A DNA stretch of 38,561 nucleotides from Chloroflexota bacterium (GTDB taxonomy: Bacteria > Chloroflexota > Dehalococcoidia > UBA2247 > RBG-13-53-26), in the NCBI GenBank assembly GCA_026389585.1, contig JAPLHP010000071.1:1-38561 (forward strand), written 5' to 3'. A program made the position numbers and the translations under genes. Shown here in pieces: positions 33,777 to 38,561 of this stretch. Numbering within the stretch: position 1 is the first letter of the stretch; the number at the start of each line of letters is the position of its first letter. The notes under the pieces were generated by a model. It was not told the origin of the DNA. It ran no database searches and saw only the letters and a program-made list of their open reading frames with translations.

Positions 33777-35510
33777 ATGGGTATATTGATCACCGATACC
33801 ACGCTTCGTGATGCGCACCAGTCGCTGATAGCTACGCGAATGCGCACCAGGGATATGCTTCCCATAGCCGAGAAGCTCGATAAGGTGGGCTTCTTCTCCC
33901 TCGAGGTATGGGGCGGGGCTACATTTGATTCCTGCATCAGGTTCCTGAATGAAGACCCCTGGGAGCGCCTGAGAGCGTTACGGGCAGCGATAAAGAATAC
34001 ACGCCTGCAGATGCTGCTTCGGGGGCAGAACCTTGTTGGCTACCGCCATTACCCTGATGATGTGGTACGGGAGTTCGTTCGCCTCTCAGTGAAAAATGGC
34101 ATTGATGTCTTCCGCGTATTTGATGCCCTCAACGACATAAGGAATCTGGAATTTGCCATAAAAGTGGCGAAAGAGTATAAGGCGCATGTTCAGGGCACTA
34201 TCTGCTATACCATCAGCCCGGTGCACACTGTGAAAGGCTTTGCCGATATGGCAGAAAAGCTGGAGCACCTGGGTTGTGACTCCATCTGCATAAAGGATAT
34301 GGCCGGGCTGATTGCGCCGGCGGCGTCTGGCGAGCTGGTCAGGGCCATCAAGACCCGAGTGAAGGTTCCTGTTGACCTCCACTCGCACTGCTCCAGTGGG
34401 ATGGCGCCTCTGAGTTACCATGCTGCGGCCCTGGCCGGTGTTGATATTTTGGATACTGCTTTCTCCGCTTTCGGCTGGGGAACGTCTCAACCAACCACCG
34501 AAAGTGTGGTCGCTGCTCTCAAAGATACTCCTTATGACACCGGGTTGGACCTCGGTTTACTCTACGATATAGGTGAGTATTTCGCTGCCGTAGGCGCAAA
34601 GTACAAGGCTTTGTTTACCGGTGAGGCAACTCGTCCCAATCTCAACGTCCTCCTCCATCAAATACCGGGAGGAATGCTTTCCAGCCTGGTGAGCCAGCTC
34701 AGTGAGCAGAACGCTCTGGACAGATTCGATGATGTCCTGAAAGAGGTTCCGCATGTGCGGGCCGATCTTGGTTACCCCCCGCTGGTAACCCCCACAAGCC
34801 AACTGGTGGGGATACAGGCGGTATTGAATGTGCTGGCAGGTCGGCGCTACAGTAAAGTGACTCAGGAGGTCAAGAATTATCTCCTCGGCCAATATGGCAG
34901 ACCGCCAGGTAAGGTGAATGCTGAGGTGAGGAAAGCGGTCACAGGTGATGAGAAGCCCATCAGTGTTCGCCCTGCCGACCTCCTGGAGCCTGAGTTGGAG
35001 AAGTTGCAGCAGGAGGGGCGCAAGCTGGGTATCCTCAGGCAGGAGGAGGATCTGGTTACCTATGCCCTCTATCCTCAGGTAGCGGTCAAGTTCCTGCGCG
35101 GTGAACTAAGTGAGGAGACGTTGCTGACTGTGCCTGCGCGAAGCAAGGTTCCGAACGTTCTGGACATTCCTTCGGAGTTCAGTGTGGAGGTGGATGGCGA
35201 GACCTTCACCGTCAGGATAACCCCTGTGCTCAATGGTAATGGTGGGGTACGGGTGGGGAAGGCAGAACCATCACAAAGACCGTCTCGGGATGCTGTGATC
35301 TGCCCAATGCCTGGGATGATAGTCGCCGTGAAGGTCAAGGTCGGGGATAAGGTGAGAGAGGGTGATGTGGTAGCGGTGCTTGAAGCCATGAAAATGCAGA
35401 ATGAGATACATTGCCCTCACAGCGGGGTGGTGAAGCAGGTTATGGTTCATGATGGTGATCTGGTGAAATTCAACGCTGTTCTGATGGTAGTGGAGAGGGA
35501 TGGGAAATAA
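33777..35510 (+). CDS. Carboxyltransferase-biotin carrier subunit (PycB/OadA-like)
   Basis: A 577-residue protein with three parts. A DRE-TIM carboxyltransferase barrel (about 3-265) shows DTTLRDAHQS, the catalytic Lys in CIKDMAG and metal ligands in HSHCSSG. A conserved PYC/OADA domain follows (about 285-440). A biotinyl domain (about 505-574) has EAMKM with biotinyl-Lys539. It moves carboxyl groups from biotin to pyruvate, or the reverse. No sodium-pump membrane subunits (oadB, oadG) are near; instead a biotin carboxylase gene overlaps its end, so a two-subunit pyruvate carboxylase is the best reading, supplying oxaloacetate. Weak ribosome binding site GTAGGTG. Confidence 0.9.
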   Translation: MGILITDTTLRDAHQSLIATRMRTRDMLPIAEKLDKVGFFSLEVWGGATFDSCIRFLNEDPWERLRALRAAIKNTRLQMLLRGQNLVGYRHYPDDVVREFVRLSVKNGIDVFRVFDALNDIRNLEFAIKVAKEYKAHVQGTICYTISPVHTVKGFADMAEKLEHLGCDSICIKDMAGLIAPAASGELVRAIKTRVKVPVDLHSHCSSGMAPLSYHAAALAGVDILDTAFSAFGWGTSQPTTESVVAALKDTPYDTGLDLGLLYDIGEYFAAVGAKYKALFTGEATRPNLNVLLHQIPGGMLSSLVSQLSEQNALDRFDDVLKEVPHVRADLGYPPLVTPTSQLVGIQAVLNVLAGRRYSKVTQEVKNYLLGQYGRPPGKVNAEVRKAVTGDEKPISVRPADLLEPELEKLQQEGRKLGILRQEEDLVTYALYPQVAVKFLRGELSEETLLTVPARSKVPNVLDIPSEFSVEVDGETFTVRITPVLNGNGGVRVGKAEPSQRPSRDAVICPMPGMIVAVKVKVGDKVREGDVVAVLEAMKMQNEIHCPHSGVVKQVMVHDGDLVKFNAVLMVVERDGK

Positions 35511-36990
35511 GGTTCTGGTAGCCAATCGTGGTGAGATAGCCATTCGTGTGATGCGCGCTTGCCGCGAGTTGGGTATCAGGTCGGTTGCCGTGTACTCTGC
35601 AGCGGACAGCGAGGCACTCTTTGCCAAGTATGCCGACGAGGCGTATCCCTTAGGTGCAGCTCCGGCGACGCAGAGCTACCTCAATATTGAGAAGATCATT
35701 GAAGTGGCCAAACAATGTGGTGCTGATGCCATTCACCCTGGCTATGGATTCCTGGCTGAGAACCCTCGCTTTGCCGCTGCCTGTGAGAGGGAGGGGATAA
35801 AGTTCATTGGGCCGTCGAGTAAGGTGATTGAACTTATGGGCGATAAGGTGGCGGCGCGGCGGGAGATGCGAAGGGCTGGTATACCTGTAGTGCCGGGTAT
35901 TGATGAGAACATCTCTGACCCTGACGAGGCGGGAGCGGCAGCAAAGGAGCTTGGCTACCCCATATTAGTCAAGCCGTCTGGTGGTGGAGGCGGAATCGGG
36001 ATGATTATTGCCAATAACGAAGAAGAGCTTCATGGAGCGCTGGAATCAGCCCGGAGGATTGCCGCCAATACGTTCGGTATAGCCAGCGTTTACATGGAGA
36101 GATACATACCGCATGCCCGTCACATAGAGGTTCAGATATTGGGAGACTCCCAGGGCAATATCATACATCTGGGTGAAAGAGAGTGCTCGATACAGCGGCG
36201 GCATCAGAAGCTGATCGAAGAATCCCCTTCACCGGCGCTGACCCCTCAACTGCGTCGAAAGATGACTGCGACGGCGGTGAAAGCCGCCAGGTGGGTCAAC
36301 TATGAGGGTGCCGGAACTATCGAGTTCATTTTCTCTAATGGGAAGTACTACTTCCTGGAGGCCAATACCAGAATTCAGGTGGAGCACGCTGTGACCGAGA
36401 TGGTGACTGGCATTGATATTGTGAAAGAGCAGGTTAAGATAGGGTTGGGATCACCCCTGAGCATCAACCAGAAGGATGTTCGTGCCAATGGGTGGGCTAT
36501 AGAGTGCCGTATCAATGCTGAGGACCCCTTCAACAACTTCGCCCCGACTCCGAGTAAGCTGAGGGGATACCGCTCTCCTGGTGGCATCGGAGTCCGTGTG
36601 GACAGCGGAGTCCATACCGGCTATGAGATACCTCCTTTTTACGATCCGATGATATCGAAGCTGATCGTGTGGGGCAGGACCCGCGAGGAAGCTATTCTCA
36701 GAATGCGGCGGGCGCTCTATGAGTACATTATCGTCGGCCCGAAAACGAACATACCCTTCCATAAAGCAGTGATGGAGAACCCACGTTTTGTAAAGGGCGA
36801 ATTGGAGACGCGTTTCATTGATCTGGAGACTGACCTGATTGACGATATGAAGAAGATTGCGGATCGCGAGCGGCCTCTGGTCGAAAAGCTATCCCAGGTA
36901 TTTGACGAGAGGAAGAAGGCGGCGGTGGCCGGCGCCCTGGCCGTCGTGACGCAGATGATCCAAAATTCTATTGAGAAGCAGCGGCAGTAA
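35500..36990 (+). CDS. Biotin carboxylase subunit (PycA/AccC type)
   Basis: A 496-residue ATP-grasp enzyme that carboxylates biotin on the partner protein. It opens KVLVANRGEIAIRVMRACRELG, then GYGFLAENPRFA near 86-97, the ATP-binding loop KPSGGGGGIGM near 158-168, ECSIQRRHQK near 228-237 and EANTRIQVEHAVTEM near 287-301. It starts 11 bases inside the end of the carboxyltransferase gene, so the two are co-translated, as in two-subunit pyruvate carboxylases. No separate biotin carrier is needed because the partner carries one. A role in acetyl-CoA carboxylation is possible but less likely. Confidence 0.92.
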   Translation: MGNKVLVANRGEIAIRVMRACRELGIRSVAVYSAADSEALFAKYADEAYPLGAAPATQSYLNIEKIIEVAKQCGADAIHPGYGFLAENPRFAAACEREGIKFIGPSSKVIELMGDKVAARREMRRAGIPVVPGIDENISDPDEAGAAAKELGYPILVKPSGGGGGIGMIIANNEEELHGALESARRIAANTFGIASVYMERYIPHARHIEVQILGDSQGNIIHLGERECSIQRRHQKLIEESPSPALTPQLRRKMTATAVKAARWVNYEGAGTIEFIFSNGKYYFLEANTRIQVEHAVTEMVTGIDIVKEQVKIGLGSPLSINQKDVRANGWAIECRINAEDPFNNFAPTPSKLRGYRSPGGIGVRVDSGVHTGYEIPPFYDPMISKLIVWGRTREEAILRMRRALYEYIIVGPKTNIPFHKAVMENPRFVKGELETRFIDLETDLIDDMKKIADRERPLVEKLSQVFDERKKAAVAGALAVVTQMIQNSIEKQRQ

Positions 36991-37112
36991 TCCCCGGGTG
37001 TTGCATCCCTCCAGTATGCAAGCTCCTCCGTACCTCATGGCATTGTCACGAAAATACCGAAAATTTTCATCCTCATTGGTGCCGATAGCAATCGACATGG
37101 GAGATTCCCAAT

Positions 37113-37158
37113 GTCATTCCCGCGCAAGCGGGAATCCAGGACCCACTCCGCTGTGGGT
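37113..37158. repeat. REP-like palindromes, first group
   Basis: ATTCCCGC-GCAA-GCGGGAAT at 37116-37135, within GTCATTCCCG...ATCCAGG, matches a palindromic repeat common in many bacterial genomes. ACCCAC-TCCGCT-GTGGGT follows at 37141-37158. Confidence 0.65.
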
Positions 37159-37186
37159 GATATGTTACCATGACATTTATGCGGCT

Positions 37187-37249
37187 TGTCACCCTGAGCG
37201 AAGGCGAAGGGTCTCCTCACACTGTAGGGATAGGTCTTTAGACCTGTCC
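37187..37249. repeat. REP-like palindromes, second group
   Basis: GTCACCCTGAGCG...AAGGGTCTC at 37188-37214 is a second widespread repeat type with CCCT/AGGG arms. GGATAGGTCTTTAGACCTGTCC at 37228-37249 is a near-perfect inverted repeat. Confidence 0.6.
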
Positions 37250-37353
37250 GTTACTTTTGCAGGAAGTTGACGTAGTCCACTGGCACTGAGTATGCTTGTT
37301 ATCGTTTGATCGTGGCATTGCAGCTAATAGCGAATCGAAGGAGGTAGCCACAA

Positions 37354-38151
37354 GTGCAGTACAAGAACATCGTCCTGGAGAAAGAAAAACATGTTGTCAC
37401 CCTGATGTTCAATCGCCCTGAGAAAATGAACACCATTTCGATGGAGATGAGGGAAGAGATAGTCGAGGCGTTCAATGAGGTGAATGCGGATGATGATGCC
37501 CGCGTGTTCGTTCTCACCGGTGCCGGAGAGCGCGCCTTCTGTGCTGGTGTCGATGTCGGGGTGATGTCGGCCCGCATTGCTGGGCAGGTGGAGGAGACGA
37601 ACCGCCGTAAGCTCACCCAGCGAATAGGGTGGCACATACCGCGGTTGAGGGAGATGCGAACGCCGACCATAGCGGCTGTCAATGGTGTGGCTGCAGGCAT
37701 GGGCGTATCTTTCATAACGGCGTGCGACATCAGGATAGCCTCGGACAAATCCCGGTTTACCTGTGCCTGGGTGAACAGAGGGTTGGTTCCTGACGGCGGG
37801 GTGACCTATCTTCTGCCTCAGATAGTGGGCATAGAGAAGGCCCTGGAGCTCTTCTATACCGGGGACATTATTGATGCCCCGGAAGCCCTGCGAATTGGCC
37901 TGGTGGGCCGTGTTGTTCCTCAGGCTGATCTGATGAAGGTGGTCAAAGAGCTGGCTGAAAGGATAGCTGCCGGGCCGCCCATTGCCCATGAAATGGCGAA
38001 GTACGGAGTGTATAGAGGACTGGAGAGTGACATTAAAGGTACCCTCGACTTTGAAAGCTATGCCGTGAAGGTGTGTACGGCCACCGAAGATTTCAAAGAG
38101 GGAGTGAAGTCCTTCGTCGAGAAGCGAAAGCCTGAGTTCAAAGGACGCTAG
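37354..38151 (+). CDS. Crotonase-family enoyl-CoA hydratase/isomerase-like protein
   Basis: A 265-residue crotonase fold protein acting on acyl-CoA thioesters. The oxyanion-hole segments are FCAGVDVGVM near 62-71 and GVAAGMGVSF near 111-120; NRGLVPDGGVTYLLP near 141-155 is the family active-site loop. The two glutamates that hydrate enoyl-CoA in classical hydratases appear replaced (Ser119 and Val140 at the expected places), while an Asp in VPDGG is kept, so isomerase or another crotonase chemistry is more likely than hydration. The start is GTG behind GAAGGAGG, an excellent site. It stands alone, ended by a strong terminator. Confidence 0.85.
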   Translation: MQYKNIVLEKEKHVVTLMFNRPEKMNTISMEMREEIVEAFNEVNADDDARVFVLTGAGERAFCAGVDVGVMSARIAGQVEETNRRKLTQRIGWHIPRLREMRTPTIAAVNGVAAGMGVSFITACDIRIASDKSRFTCAWVNRGLVPDGGVTYLLPQIVGIEKALELFYTGDIIDAPEALRIGLVGRVVPQADLMKVVKELAERIAAGPPIAHEMAKYGVYRGLESDIKGTLDFESYAVKVCTATEDFKEGVKSFVEKRKPEFKGR

Positions 38152-38177
38152 CCAGAGTACTGCGCTGGATATTCATT

Positions 38178-38218
38178 AAGAGTGGCGGGATGTATTCCCG
38201 CCACTCTTTGTTATTTTC
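38178..38218 (+). terminator. Rho-independent terminator after the crotonase gene
   Basis: A perfect 13-bp stem (AAGAGTGGCGGGA/TCCCGCCACTCTT) with a TGTAT loop at 38178-38208 is followed by a T-rich tract (TTGTTATTTT). The left arm is A-rich at its base, so it may work in both directions. Confidence 0.9.
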
Positions 38219-38300
38219 AGCTAACCAGCTAACCAAGGATTAGAACTACTCCGGTTTGCCTGAGTAGGAGTCTTCCAGGGCACGTTGAAAGATCAAGCCC

Positions 38301-38341
38301 TTTGTATCCAAGTTGAGGTTGGGGTTGATATAATGTCGCAG
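38301..38341 (+). promoter_or_regulatory. Repeated cassette with extended -10 promoter (TGA-TATAAT)
   Basis: This is the second full copy of the element at 9041-9080. The TGATATAAT core at 38326-38334 stands 51 bases before the gene starting at 38386 and just downstream of a terminator, so it is well placed to drive that gene. Confidence 0.65.
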
Positions 38342-38385
38342 AGGATTCTGACTCGGTGGTGGCCAGGGAAGGCGAAGGAGGAATT

Positions 38386-38561
38386 ATGCGGGACTACGTC
38401 AAACAGTGCATGACAGACTACCTGGAATCGGGCTGGAGAAATGCTATGCGGTACGAACGAGACAAGAAGGCTGTGCGACGTGGGACAAAAGCCTTGCTCG
38501 AACTGACTACTGAAAAGGGGTGTGGAGCCTGGGTCTCTGGCAAAGAGATCAGGGCTCGGGC
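38386..38561 (+). CDS. Unknown gene, 5' part only (runs off the window)
   Basis: The ATG at 38386 follows GAAGGAGGAATT, an excellent ribosome binding site, and the frame stays open for 58 codons to the window end. It begins MRDYVKQCMTDYLESGW and continues hydrophilic with many Arg, Lys and Glu. I recognise no family. It is preceded by the repeated extended -10 cassette also found before the HNH nuclease gene, so it may be another accessory gene. Confidence 0.6.
   Translation, partial: MRDYVKQCMTDYLESGWRNAMRYERDKKAVRRGTKALLELTTEKGCGAWVSGKEIRAR

Larger units (their letters stand above)
36991..37353. other. Gene-free repeat-rich intergenic region
   Basis: The 363 bases before the crotonase gene have no credible ORF but hold at least four inverted repeats, described separately. 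Repeats of this type are scattered through many bacterial genomes, and the region looks like a landing place for them. Confidence 0.55.

Noticed and set aside
1-38561. CRISPR array
   Set aside because: No series of regularly spaced direct repeats with unique spacers and no cas genes were seen; the closest are two IS-end repeats and REP-like palindromes.

Overview
The window reads as a bacterial chromosome segment with moderate GC, dense gene packing and ordinary Shine-Dalgarno sites. RNase Y next to YmdB, a complete bacterial t6A gene set, archease with RtcB, a two-subunit biotin carboxylase/carboxyltransferase pair and a geranylgeranyl-reductase-like flavoprotein together suggest Chloroflexota, perhaps Dehalococcoidia. 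That placement is inference from gene content, not a database match.

Region 1 (1-6030) is an accessory sugar locus: the end of an insertion sequence at the left edge, a D-psicose/tagatose 3-epimerase-like gene cut short beside it, a xylitol-dehydrogenase-like MDR enzyme, a divergent xylose-isomerase-fold sugar isomerase, and a GH78 alpha-L-rhamnosidase split by a frameshift that one added G would repair. Region 2 (6031-10215) begins with tRNA-Ala(GGC), then three uncharacterised small genes, an Mrr-type nuclease and a divergent EVE-like/HNH nuclease (both candidate modification-dependent restriction enzymes), and ends with the tail of a tyrosine recombinase. It looks like a small, decayed defence island.

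Region 3 (10216-27327) is housekeeping. It holds sppA facing an rny-ymdB-PHP-B-box operon, proB divergent from a stand-alone Smr gene, then a long minus-strand run: small ORF, purD, tsaE, tsaB, tsaD, sua5/tsaC, flavoprotein reductase, purE, purB, mutM. guaA with a small ferritin-like gene lies upstream of that run. The run links purine synthesis to t6A tRNA modification, with several stop/start overlaps.

Region 4 (27328-38561) is mostly plus strand: a DHA2-type exporter, a PIG-L deacetylase, archease-rtcB (RNA ligation), a zinc-ribbon gene on the minus strand, a YhhQ/VUT-type queuosine-precursor transporter, the pycB/oadA-like and accC/pycA-like pair, dispersed palindromic repeats, a crotonase-family gene with a strong terminator, and the start of an unknown gene running off the right edge.

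The least ordinary signals are: a roughly 40-bp extended -10 promoter cassette found upstream of two unrelated accessory genes about 29 kb apart; single-base-type frameshifts in two otherwise intact genes; an unlisted 45-codon ORF whose stop overlaps the purD start; and a ferritin-like protein with encapsulated-ferritin residue spacing but no encapsulin in view.
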